From Scleroderma bovista (Eukaryota; Basidiomycota; Agaricomycetes; Boletales; Sclerodermataceae): DNA of 64,000 nt. The position numbers were made by a program, and so were the translations under genes. The stretch covers positions 1 through 64,000 of the forward strand of contig JAYMGJ010000298.1 of NCBI GenBank assembly GCA_037178675.1, written 5' to 3'. This document shows positions 1 to 10,034 of this stretch, piece by piece. The notes beneath the pieces were generated by a model, which did not search any database, had not been told where the DNA came from, and saw only the letters and a list, made by a program, of their open reading frames with translations. Numbering within the stretch: position 1 is the first letter of the stretch; each line of letters starts with the position of its first letter.

Positions 1-94
1 GCTACAGATTCATGTACTCCAATAAAAAGAATACTGAATGGCATTGTCACATTATATAATCATGATCACAAAATGTAGTATGCCAAAAATTCTA

Positions 95-1230
95 TCAGTC
101 AGAATGATCCATTGCATCTCCGCTCCTCTCCTTGTACTCCGCACATTTCTGATGGATCCTTGCGAGCGCACTGTTCTCGGATGGGAGGCGCTCAATGTCA
201 GAATACAGCGGAAATATCTGACTATTCTCTTCATTAGTGATGAATGAACCATCCCGTCAAACGACTTACCGATTCCACCACACCATCAATTGGTCAACTT
301 CACTCTTCTCCTCTGGGTCATCAAGCAACTCCAGGATACTGGTATAAAAGTGTTTGGAGTCTGTGGTGAGGTCAGTGCGGGAAAATATCTGAGTTGAAGA
401 CAACGCAAAGTGAGCCTACAGAAAAGTCAGCTTGTTAAGAAATAATAATCATCCTCTGTTTACCTGAGTAGCAACATAGGCAAGAGATGCCTTCGTCGCA
501 AAGTGCATTCCATGGATGTGAGCATTTCCGGAGCAGGTTGCCTTGGGTTCCTGATCTACAGAGCTCGGCGATGTAAAAATATGTTTATATGCCTTGATTA
601 GTAAATCAGATACCATGAAATAAAACATCATGTCAATTGGGATTCACAGATACGAGGACACCACTACGAAGAAGGCTGTTCCAAGGATCCTCCACATTGT
701 ATGTATAATTGGCATACAGAAATGTTGGCCACTGATCTCCGGCCACTTGAATCTCACTGTTTGCAAGTTTAGTACACGTCCTAACAACCATATGCATGTA
801 AATAAGTAACATACCACATGGGAAATGAATGGCTCATGTTACGTTGTTCCAATTGAGGCCCACAGGGCACAAGAGGGTGCCAGTGTGGTCATGGTTAAAC
901 CCACGGCCAGACTTTACATTATGGGGGATGTGGGGGGTCAGCAACTGGCCTTTCGGAGTAATCCAGTCAACAACTGCACTCTTCATCCCCTTGGTGTCAT
1001 CGGCCCTAGCACCGTTGGAACCCTTCTGAATCTATTAGTGCACAATAAGTCAGTTCTCGATGTATACAGACATGTCGTGAAAAAACACACCAGATCAGCT
1101 ATCACAATCACCTCATCCTCTGAAGAAGCCATGAATCAATTCTCAAGACTGGGTACTGATCAAAGGAGCTCTTGGAAAACAGAATGTTCCTTCCGCTGGC
1201 TGCAACCGAAGTGATAAGAAACTATCTGAA
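95..1230 (-). pseudogene. DUF6698-like hypothetical protein, decayed multi-exon gene
   Basis: Function unknown; the text matches a basidiomycete-wide family I know as DUF6698 (name from memory). On the minus strand clean exons are visible at 95-221, 270-415, 464-592, 648-780, 843-1031 and about 1091-1200. Introns have GTAAGT/GTAAAC/GTGTGT donors and TAG acceptors; the one at 1032-1090 joins ADL to IQKG. Conserved blocks in order are IQKGSNGARADD, GFNHDHTGTLLCP, VAGDQWPTFLYANY, HIFTSPSSV, ALSSTQIFSRTDLTTDS and LLDDPEEKSEV, ending in a TGA at 95-97. The first visible exon has TGA stops flanking SVPSLEN, probably former CGA codons. The junction between the 843 and 648 exons is out of phase by one base. 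The N terminus was not found. The C-terminal three exons are fully open, so decay is recent or partial. Confidence 0.72.
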
Positions 1231-2864
1231 AAACAAGTGGCAGCAGGTAACATACACAGCTGTCAAACTCTTGTCTTCCTGAGAATTGTCGCACATGGCT
1301 TGAAGGCCATTCATGATGAGCACCTGCACGTTGCAGAATGCATGGACAGTCCTGCCAAAGTGCTGCACATGATGGACTAAGGGGTCCTGAGGGCACCTAC
1401 AAAGTTCATAGGTTAGCTCACAAGCAGAAAGTTGATTTTAGTACCACAATGGTCGATTTTTTCCTGGGACCCGACTGCAAAGCATTCAAGCACATACACT
1501 TTCTACCAGCGGGCGTACAGCAGGACTCATCAGTGGTGGACATAGACATTGTCCAGTGACAACGAGAAGGGGGCGGGAACACAAGGAAGAGGGTCTTCTG
1601 GTCTTAGCTTTTAAAGTAAATGGGAGTGGAGAATTCTCACCTGCAAAATCACTTGGAGTATGATTCAAAGTGAAGTGAGATTGTGAAAGGCGATGTTAGT
1701 GTAACAACAACCAATCATAAATTCGCACCTGCAAAAACATAGCAGCTTCTCGCCTGAAGCTACAGCGAGCGTTCAGGAAAAGCCTGCCAAGACAGGTGTT
1801 GAGATAGGGCTACCTAGTGGCAAATGGGAAAGTTCGGGACTTGAATTAGTGTTCTCATCCCTCAGTTGATGACTGCACGCTATCAAGCAAGCGACCCCCT
1901 CACATTCCCATCCCTCAGCTTATGACTGCGCGCTATCGAACAAAGTGATCCCTCATATTCCCATCCCTCAGGCAATGTCGATCTACCAAGCGAAGCAATC
2001 ACATTGGTTCTCGCCCCTTTTCTAGTAGTTGAAATATTTAGATGGTGGAAATTGCTCAATGCTTACGGGGAACAACGGCGTAGATGGCAAGTGTACCCAT
2101 GGAATCCACAATATTTCAAGATAGTATGTTTCCTTTGGGTTGTCTACTGGTAGATGTGCTTAAGTGGACACCGTTTCACATCAGCTCGGGCTCCTGCGCT
2201 GAGCACTGTCGTCGAATGTGATAGGTTCAACGTCCCTATGACTCAAACCAAAAGTGAGTATTTGTTCTATTGAACTATAAAGTAGTGATCGTCTGACCGG
2301 TCATAGGCATAAGCACAGAACAACATCAACGTGGCCAAAAATGCCGAAGTGAATCTGACTCAGAGTGTAAGGACGGCAGTGATCAAAAACGCTCCCATCT
2401 CAACAGCCCATTAGACTCTCGGGTTGCTGGAGATACCTTGACATCACAGTTTGAAATGTTAACTCTCCTTGCCTGAGAAATACAAGATATGGGAATTCAA
2501 TTGGGATGAGTAGCGGTGGATGTTGCAGCGACACAGGTACTGGTTAGAGGTCTTGTCGCTAACCCTCTCGCTCTGTGCGGGATATGTCGTGCATGTGAGG
2601 AGAGGTTGATCTACAGCAACCCCAAATCTCAACTCCCTTAAAACGTTGTACATTTGTTGGCCTTCTTATACATGCATATGTGATCAATATAGTAGTATGC
2701 CTGCCTTATTCTATTCATCCCTTGTGCCGTCTACCCTAGTCTAACTAACTACAGGCAGTCGCCACATCTTTTTTCACCTTCCACAAGATATCCATATGGA
2801 TGGTGATTGCCTAAGTTCTTCTGTGAACTTTTTAACTAAATGCAAATGGTCAGCTGTCCAAAGA
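1231..2864. other. Gene-poor stretch
   Basis: Only short ORFs without recognisable content on either strand. It holds a short degenerate tandem repeat (1855-2010). The right end leads into the gypsy gag relic. I see no RNA gene or mobile-element terminus. Confidence 0.5.
1855..2010. repeat. Short degenerate tandem repeat, unit about 54 bp
   Basis: Two and a half copies starting with CATCCCTCAG, followed by TGATGACTGC or TTATGACTGC, then CGCTATC, AAGCGA/AAAGTGA and CACATTCC/CATATTCC. The third copy is truncated after CATCCCTCAGGC. Too diverged to be recent. Confidence 0.6.
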
Positions 2865-4227
2865 CAGGAAGGACACACTCAAATCTAACTCCAAGCTGAA
2901 GTTAAACAAGGAGGAACAAGCAAACCACAAAGTTGACAGGCTGTGCTTCAACTGCCATCAGGCGGGACATTTCTCCTGAACTGCCCTGACTTGAACAAAG
3001 TACCTTTGAGCTTGAAGGGGGCAGGTCCGCCAGGAGTATCAACCTTTGGCATGACATTGATTACGACGCAATTGAAGACCAACGCGAATGGTCACAGTCC
3101 TTGAGGGGCTGACTTGTTACTGGGAGCCATCAACTTTGTGGCAGACATCGAAGCTGACACTGACTTACCTGAGCTCTGGGACGAGTCGGCATCTGAGGCT
3201 TCAGATGACTGAGGACGGTGATATCACATCAGACCCTTCAGAGAGTCTCAGTTGTACCTGGGTGCCTGTGTACTCAAATGGTGTACGAGTGTGTGACTTG
3301 ATATTCATGGATGATGATACTTCAGATGATGAGACATCCAGCTCGACGACAGAATCATCAACAGATGATGATAGTTCTTCAATCTACTATACTGCACCTG
3401 AGTACTCATCTGATCGCAATGACGATGATGACTTACCACCTTGCACTGGAGCTTGTGCTGTCACTGTGGATTATTCTGATAACGACAGTGACCTGTCAGA
3501 CTCAGAGGGCTCTAGCGCGATGATCATGGACCTAAAGGATGATCCACACCTGGATTGTTGTATCTTGCACCCAGGGGACTTGGCAATCCCTTGGGAGATC
3601 GTGCTGCGGAAAGGCTGTCAAGTATTGTGTACCCAGGTGAAGATTCCAACTCACCTGGGGTATCAGATCCTCAAAGGTTCTGTGTACATCATGTACAAAA
3701 TGATCAGCACGTCATAATAGACACTGCTAATGGAGACTCCAGGCGAAGATCGTGTTGTCTTCTGTCTGGCCAATGGAGTACCACCCGCTGAGGACGGACT
3801 TGGCAACGAGTGCCATTTCTGTTGCGTATACCGGCTGGGTGAGGGATCCTATGAGATCAGAGACCATCATTTGTTATTGTGTACGTAGTACATGCCCTGA
3901 CCAAGTACCCCCGCTTCAACATTGCCACTTGGTACATGAGATGCTTGGACTGAGAGACATGTGAAGACATCTCCATCGGCGAGCTTGATGATGACTTCAT
4001 TTGGAGGCTGGAAGCCTAAATGATTGAAGAAGAAGCGAGTCAGACTGATGATCGGGAAAGTATGCCACGATCGATGGATGGGAACGACTCGCCTTGCATT
4101 GAGTTGAATGGTGTAGAGCCACTGAGGATTGGATACTGTGTTGCAGCGCAATGCCGCCATTACCTGGGACTTTACATGCACTATTCTGAGACCTGTGGTG
4201 GTAGTAACCATCCACATCGAAGGACGT
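2865..4227 (+). pseudogene. Ty3/gypsy gag-pol relic, 5' part (zinc knuckle and linker)
   Basis: Nucleocapsid end of gag: CFNCHQAGHFS is a CCHC zinc knuckle near 2943, with TGA in place of the residue before NCPD. It is followed by PPGVSTFG, then the acidic linker ADIEADTDLPELWDESASE, typical of Agaricomycete gypsy polyproteins. Downstream, in shifting frames, come an Asp/Ser-rich stretch (3300-3520), GDLGNPLGDRAAERL, YPGEDSNSPGVSDPQRFC and NDQHVIIDT. These belong to the pre-protease part of the polyprotein. Several frameshifts and stops make it non-coding. The frame runs up to 4227 (TIHIEGR), where LTR-A is inserted, and resumes at 6328 in the protease. Confidence 0.8.
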
Positions 4228-6327
4228 TGTCACGCACCAAACAGGTTTGGTACAGTGAACATGGAAGATAACGCCTATATCAAATGATCCTTATGCGAAG
4301 GATAAGCACGATGGACCCTCATCGTAGCCATCTATCGCACAAGACAACTATCCTGATGCGAGAGATGAATGCCAATGCAGACAGTCATCTATCGCACGAG
4401 AACCGCCAAGAAGCAGAAGAAACTGAAGGAATAACATCAATTGTGGTATGAGAAAGGAATGCACATGTCTGCAGTCCAACTCCCATACCAGAACGATCAA
4501 AGAAGCCGAAGAATTGATGGAGAAACGAAGGAGAAAGAGAAGAAATTATTTTTAGCACCCAAATGTCATTTTTAGGCGCCCAGTGCCGGCATTCCGATAT
4601 TTTGAATAGCTCCGTCGTTTCTGAAGCTATCAGGCATGTGACTATACCATCAGAAAGCCTAGAGCGTGGTCTATCTGCCTGTCAAGTTCCGACACAAATC
4701 CGTTCATTTCCCACGGAGATATTCCCCCCGCAATCCAGACGTTCACTTCATCGCTCACTATGGAGTCCGTATTTTCTCTGGATCATTTCTCCGCTATTGC
4801 TGCAGATCTCCACTATGTCCTGCTCTTAGGACAGCCTCTCCCAGAGTTCCCGTGCACTGCCTGGCACATATCTTCCAAGCCTGCTCCCTCAGTCCCTCTC
4901 GTTCTCGGTCAGCGCGTTCTCCTCGTCAGTCCTGCGTCAAGGACGTACTTTGGTCATCTTAGGTCTATTGTCAAGCTTGAGAAGTCTTCTCTGGTCGTCT
5001 CTGTGTCCCCTGAGCCCTCAGCCTATGGTCCCTTCCTCCCAGATACTTGCCATGTCCATCTTCCTCTGTCGTTCGTCTCGCTTCCCTGGATGCGTCGAAT
5101 TCAATACTCTATCCGCTTCCCTACTTTCAGACGACGTCCCCCAGCACCATGACAGTTATTCCCCCCACTTTATAGTGCTATTAGGAAGAAGAACCCTCTC
5201 TCGTTCTTTCCCAGAAGAGAGCTCGTCAAGGGAGCCCATGGTTGCGCTTCAGCGGCGCTAGAACACATGCACTATACCTTAGTGTATGCTGACCCCCCAA
5301 AAAGACCTCTGGACCCCTGGTACCCTTCTTGTGGCTGTTTTGTCTCGGATCAATCCCCCTATTAATCCCAGATCTTCCCCATTGTTGTCCCATCAAATTC
5401 TTGATGGTACACAGCCCCCCATCAAACTTCTTAGGCTGTGCATCAATGACTCCTTCTGCTGTGCAGTGACTCATCCCTTGCTTACTGATGCTCTCTTGTC
5501 ATCAGTATTACTCTATCCCTTTCGCATTTTTGGTATATTACTCAGCTGATGACTCACTCCCTTACCAATCAATCTTGTCATGCAGCTTACTCATTCCTTT
5601 ACTCAGCAGCTTATTCATGCTTCCTATGCTTACTCATTCCTTCTTATCCCTTGCTTACTGATCGCTTACAAACCCCTTACAAAGCTCTTACCAATCCCTT
5701 ACCAATCCTTGACAAATTCTGCTTACTCCCTTCTCTTTTTGTACTTTAATGCTGTGCCCCCCCATGTATTTAAACCCCTGGGCTCAGCCCAGTGAAAAAA
5801 GACCCAATTGCACGAAATTATCCCTCTCTCAGTCCCTCTCAGTCAGTATCCCCTCAGCTCTTTGAGTCTTGTAGGCTTCAGTGAAGGTCTAAAGGCTCTG
5901 ATATTCAAGTTTTATCCAATCTATTCAAGTCCAAGTCTTTCTCTAGGCTCAAGCGGAGTCTAGCCTGTCAATCCTTCATCCCCTATTGCTTCTGGACGTC
6001 AGGAGCCCCCTTGTCCCCTTGCTGCACCAATCTCTAGGTGTAGTATCGCTACTTCAGTCCCAGTCAACTCAATCCCTGCTTTGACACTTCCTAGGCTTTA
6101 GGAAGAGTCCAGACACCTATCCCCTTCGTCTTCTATTGCTCCTGTACCCCAGGAGTATCCTGCATCACCGTCTGCATCACCCTGTTGGTGTAGATCCCCT
6201 TCCCTCCTCCTCAGCACATCCTCTCTGGACACCGCGGAGGTAAACCACCACTCGCACAATTTCGTAGTCCTTTGTTGGTGTTGTGTTTGGGTTGTTGTTC
6301 TGACCCAAATCCACACTTTGACTCACA
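4228..6327 (+). mobile_element. Solo LTR, family LTR-A copy 1 (2.1 kb)
   Basis: Begins TGTCACGCACC and ends TTGACTCACA (TG...CA). It is flanked on both sides by ACGT (4224-4227 and 6328-6331), a 4-bp target duplication. Removing the LTR and one ACGT restores a continuous gypsy protease reading frame, so this is a genuine insertion. The 5' end carries a small palindrome, ACCAAAC-AG-GTTTGGT. A TATA-like TATTTAAA sits at 5767-5774, so about 1.5 kb upstream would be U3. An open reading frame lies inside U3 (separate entry). No internal region of the parent element is present. Further copies are at 10035-12137 (inverted), 58636-60716 and, diverged, 49233-51570. Confidence 0.88.
4760..5152 (+). CDS. 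Unknown ORF inside the U3 of LTR-A copy 1
   Basis: Encodes 130 residues starting MESVFSLDHFSAIAADL. Family not recognised. The protein contains a hydrophobic LPEF...PSVPLVLGQ segment, then VLLVSPASR and a Val/Ser-rich LVVSVSPEPSAYGPF segment. The same ORF occurs at the same relative position in all four LTR-A copies, including the diverged copy at 49850-50204. There the protein differs mainly by conservative changes, for example LRSIVKLEKS against LKSIVRLENS. It lies upstream of the TATA-like box, so the LTR's own promoter would not transcribe it. Whether it is translated is unknown; the evidence is conservation only. Confidence 0.45.
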   Translation: MESVFSLDHFSAIAADLHYVLLLGQPLPEFPCTAWHISSKPAPSVPLVLGQRVLLVSPASRTYFGHLRSIVKLEKSSLVVSVSPEPSAYGPFLPDTCHVHLPLSFVSLPWMRRIQYSIRFPTFRRRPPAP

Positions 6328-6848
6328 ACGTCCAGCGCGAGCGCTGATCAACACGGGATCTCTAGCAGATTTCATGTCAGTAACACTAGCTGAACAGCTA
6401 TGCATGAAGCGTTTGCAGTTGGCAAAACCTCTTACCATTCAGTTTGCCATGCAGTGATCGCGGTCCAAGGTCAGCTTTGGCACTAAAGTCCGGTTCCAGT
6501 ACCAGGGCACCGACTACAATTGTTACTTTGATGTGATCAACTTGCAGAACTATGATCTGATATTGGGGACTCTGTTCTTGTATCAGCATCAGGCAGTAGT
6601 GGGTTTGAACTCACTTTGGGTAATTCTTGGTAGCAAGATGCCCCTGGCCATGAGAGGACACTGTCAATCATTCTATCCCATTGATAGATGAGGCCAAGAT
6701 TTATCCTTGGCACCCATCCCGCTGCCCGGAAGTGTTAAGGCCATTGTGGGTTGAAAAGAAAAATACTTACTTGAAGTCCAGTTGTTGGGAGATGACCGTG
6801 GCACGCAACAGGTGCCCAATGTTGTTGCTGCCCAAACCTGGAGTTAAC
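6328..6848 (+). pseudogene. Ty3/gypsy protease-linker-RT start, continuation of the relic at 2865-4227
   Basis: Retropepsin region RPARALINTGSLADFMS: the catalytic D-T-G reads N-T-G, so the active-site aspartate is lost. The second protease half, FDVINLQNYDLILGT and LYQHQAVVGLN, follows in another frame (6520-6620). Then comes the linker to reverse transcriptase, IYPWHPSRCPEVLRPLW, and CPMLLLPKPGVN, where the RT domain should begin. It breaks off near 6848 at the junction with unrelated reverse-strand sequence. Frameshifts separate the blocks. Confidence 0.82.
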
Positions 6849-6849
6849 T

Positions 6850-7480
6850 TCACCAGAGGCATGGAAGGAGCACTCACTGAGGTGATAGGCCTAGGAGCAC
6901 TGGGTACAGCAGGAGGCCGAGGCAGGGGGTATGAGACAGGTGCATCCTCCCATGCATCAGTAGGTGCCCTTGCCTTCGCAACAGTCCTAAAAGGAACTGA
7001 TATGGAAGCAAGACCAGGACATGGATGTGGAGCACTAGGAACTGTGGGCTTTTGTACAGAAGCTGAAACCGGTGGTCGTGGATTAGATGGTGGAGAAGAG
7101 GTAACAGAAGTATTCTGTGCCTGAGGCATCCTTTGCATTGCTGCTATATCAGGCTGGCCAATTAGTGTGTAGTCTGCACCAACAAGGGGGATTGGCTCAA
7201 ATTTATGTGCAGCTTCCTTGTGAGCAGAATATTTTGTGTCAGGTGCCGCCTCTACTCGCCTCATGATTAAAGACAGGGCAAGTGACATCCGCCTAAGGGG
7301 GAATGAGGGTAAGGAAAAAGGGAGCACAAAGGAAGACATACCTCGTTGTGTGCATTGGCGACAACGTGCACTCCACATAGTAGAAGCCTTGCTACAGCAC
7401 TTGAATATGTATGGAAAAGGCCTTTGCCTTTCTTCACCTCTGGTACACCATCACCGCACCAATTGATTTGAATGAATTTG
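6850..7480 (-). pseudogene. Cys- and Pro-rich hypothetical fragment
   Basis: Minus-strand open frame of about 200 residues with a Cys-containing start (CCSKAS, then CRQCTQRGM) and a long Ala/Pro-rich tail rich in PSAP, PVSAS and PRPP. The spaced cysteines recall small Cys-cluster proteins that often sit beside fungal retroelements, but I cannot name the family. Its last about 25 codons run antisense over the gypsy linker and are not part of it. Upstream (7480-7600) LPKFIQIN may belong to it after an intron or frameshift. Non-functional or partial. Confidence 0.3.
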
Positions 7481-8184
7481 GGTAATTGAGTCTAACGAGG
7501 TTGGTGATTATTAGTTTCAGTAGCTATGACGTTCTCTAAGTTCTTTACATTCAAATCAGTGACTCTTGCAAAGGCGTACTGGATCCTGCTGTAAAAGATC
7601 AGTTTAAAACGAGCTTGATCTTTCAAGGTGCTGATGTGTACCTCCCATCAGAAAACTCCTTGACCAGCTCCTTGAGACTTCCATCGCCAGTTTATTGCAC
7701 TTCCAAGTTGTTGCCACCTTTTTCATATGTGAAGAGGGTCTAATCTATGCCCCTTCCAGCAACAACATTCTGATATGCCTTGTTGATGTCTCTGCTGGAC
7801 AAGTTCACTTGCAAAGACATTGAATCTAAACTTGTCACTGAAATCAGCCTAGATGGACATGGAAATTTTCGAGGGAACGTTTTGATAGGCTGCTCAGTAT
7901 CGACAGACAGTGTTGGCCACTGCCTTGAACTGATCTATCAAAAAAGGAAACCTGCAGTTTGGGATCTAGTCACGTGATATATTGAATGAGCTGAAGAATA
8001 CAATGTGTTCAATGGTAAGTAGGCAATAGGTTGGCACAAGTGTGGTCAAGCAATGTGTAGAACTCTGCATCTTCTTCTAAAGAACCGACATGAAAGCTGA
8101 AAGGACATTAATGCGTGGTTCGAAAAGCTTAGGTAAGGCACATGCCTCCAGCACTCGAAGTCATTCGGCATTTCTTAGTATCTC
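7481..8184. other. No recognisable gene
   Basis: Short ORFs only. It lies between the Cys/Pro-rich fragment and the end of the reverse-strand gypsy pol relic, where an integrase would be expected, but I find no HHCC or DDE-like motif on the minus strand. Confidence 0.4.
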
Positions 8185-9340
8185 CCAACCTACTATGCAC
8201 GCACGGTACCAGTGCCATCAAACTCGTACAATTGCGACAAGGCATCAGGGAGGACGTTGTTTTCGCCATGCACGTACTGAACCTTGAAATTGAAACCTGA
8301 CAGCGACTCAGATTCTGTTAGGTGAGTAGTACGTGCTCCAAACTCTTGTGGTCTGTCACCCATGTAAACTTAGTCCCCTGCAGGATATCGCAATGCCGAA
8401 GCATCATCTCAATGCCAGTGAGTAGTTCCTGCTCATTAACTGGATAGTTGCATTGGGTAGGCAACATCTTTGCCGAGTAGAAGGCAGCCACTTTTGAGGT
8501 ACCCCAATCTTTCCCTTGGGCAACAACACCACTGATCCCATTTCCACAGGTCTCAGTCATCACACAGATAGGATCCGCGTCAGGGCCATAATCCATAGGT
8601 ATCCAACTATGTGGTGTGCACACACCAGTATAGGCTTTTGCAGCCTTGAACCCGTGCTGCTCTGTGAAGCCCCATTCGAATGGCCTAGACTCGGCGCAGG
8701 CCTCTGCCAGCACACCCAAAGGTACGCAGACCTTGTAGATGTCATCTGTGAGGTAGCTGACTGAGCCAATAAGTCCCTTGCAGAATGAATGATTCGTTGA
8801 TCTTCCAGTTCAAGATGCGGTCAACCTTTTCTTGGTCCATACAAATTCCATCGTCAGTAATGGTACAACCTAAGATCTTTACTTCCTTGCACAGGAACTT
8901 TAGCTGCTTCTCGGGTAAAGTTTCTCCTGCTTCAAGATAGCTAAGATCTTCTCACCATGCTCAATGTGCTCTTCCAGGGTATTAGAATAGATTATGATGT
9001 TGCCCAAGTAGACATTCATAAAGGCACCGATGTACTCGCTGAACAGATAGTTCATGAGCACTTGGTAAGTTGCAGGAGCATTGCAATCTCCTTGCTGCAC
9101 CACCAAACTAACCATATTCCCATCAGGTGTGGTCACAGCCATTTGCAGCACATGTTCAGGTATAATCTGCTCATAGGTATCCTGACCATCAATCAATGAT
9201 ACTTCTTACCTGCGACATGTTGAAGAATGCATCCATATGAGGCATTGGAGAAGATAGTTTTGGGTGTTTTTATTGCGCTCGCACAAGTCCATAACTACAC
9301 ACGACCTTGGTGGGTTGCATACTTCCTGGAATAGTCTTAT
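8185..9340 (-). pseudogene. Ty3/gypsy reverse transcriptase-RNase H relic
   Basis: Read on the minus strand. The RT fingers/palm begin near 9330 (MDLCERNKNTQ, then SSPMPHMDAFFNMSQVRS, in different frames). They continue in a 98-residue frame (9196-8900) with DGQDTYEQI, QQGDCNAPATYQ and NVYLGNIIIYS. The last is the catalytic Y-x-D-D box with both aspartates replaced (LGN). RNase H follows (8719-8318) with CGNGISGVVAQGKDW, KVAAFYSAKMLP, NEQELLTGIEMM and WVTDHKSLEHVL. After a frame change it ends with VQYVHGENNVLPDALSQLY (about 8190-8290). The element is dead and lies opposite to the gypsy relic at 2865-6848, so it is a separate insertion. Confidence 0.88.
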
Positions 9341-9429
9341 ACATCCGCTCTGTGATCCATCTCTCCTGCTGTGTCATCAAATGTTCCAACAAAGCCTGCA
9401 GAAGAGGACTGCATTGGACCTGTAGCAAG

Positions 9430-10034
9430 GCTCTGTTTCATTCTTTCGAACCTAGCATAGCACCCTATTCCTCCAGGGAGCAGCATATACTCCAATCAAA
9501 CTTACTCCTGGAAAGCTCAGGAACCCTTTTGAGGGATGTGTCCAAGAAGCACAAGCACCACCTACTTGGAGTGCGCTTGCCGGAGGGCCTAAAAAGTTGA
9601 CTTGGAGTGAGTGTCAGGTCCTCGCCAAGAAGCAGGCAGATGAAGAAGAACAATGAAGCAAGGCTGCTGCTTCTGTGGTGGCTATGGAGCCAAAACCAGA
9701 GGTACCGCCTGTTAGTATCAATGTGTTGAACCCCTTCCCTTTCACCAATACCCTCTTACCTTAGCCTCTTCCGCCTGCACCTCCGCCTAGAACTCTCCTA
9801 CCACCAGTCCCTGTGTCAGAGCCGGAACTGGAGCCAGAGTCAGAAGATGAAGCCCCACCCACTCCTCCTCCTCCACCGCTGCCACCCCCACCACCAATGC
9901 CTTTAATGTCACCCCCTGTTCCTGAACAAGAAGAGGAAGAAGCTCCAGTAAGTTGATTGATGCGCTGACCTGAAGATGCTAACTGATCCCTTCGTAGGTG
10001 CGGATGGAAAAACTGGATTAGCGGTGCAATGCGT
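9430..10034 (+). pseudogene. Hypothetical multi-exon gene, 5' part (Pro/Glu-rich), split by LTR-A copy 2
   Basis: Open plus-strand frame containing APPTWSALAGGPKKLTW, ECQVLAKKQADEEEQ, NPFPFTN and a run of Pro and Glu (9770-9950). An intron-like GTAAGT...TAG (about 9949-10000) leads into VRMEKLD followed by TAG and RCNA. This is the N-terminal part of a basidiomycete hypothetical protein whose remainder continues at 12138. LTR-A copy 2 sits between them, with GCGT on the left and GCGC on the right. In-frame stops are present. Function unknown. Confidence 0.5.

Noticed and set aside
825..1214. 129-codon plus ORF
   Set aside because: Lies antisense over well-formed DUF6698-like exons and an intron on the minus strand.
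5549..5795. Short Leu/Tyr/Thr-rich ORFs repeated in each LTR-A copy
   Set aside because: They fall in a degenerate CTTACTCATTCC/CTTACCAATC repeat near the TATA box; the products are low-complexity and not kept in the diverged copy.
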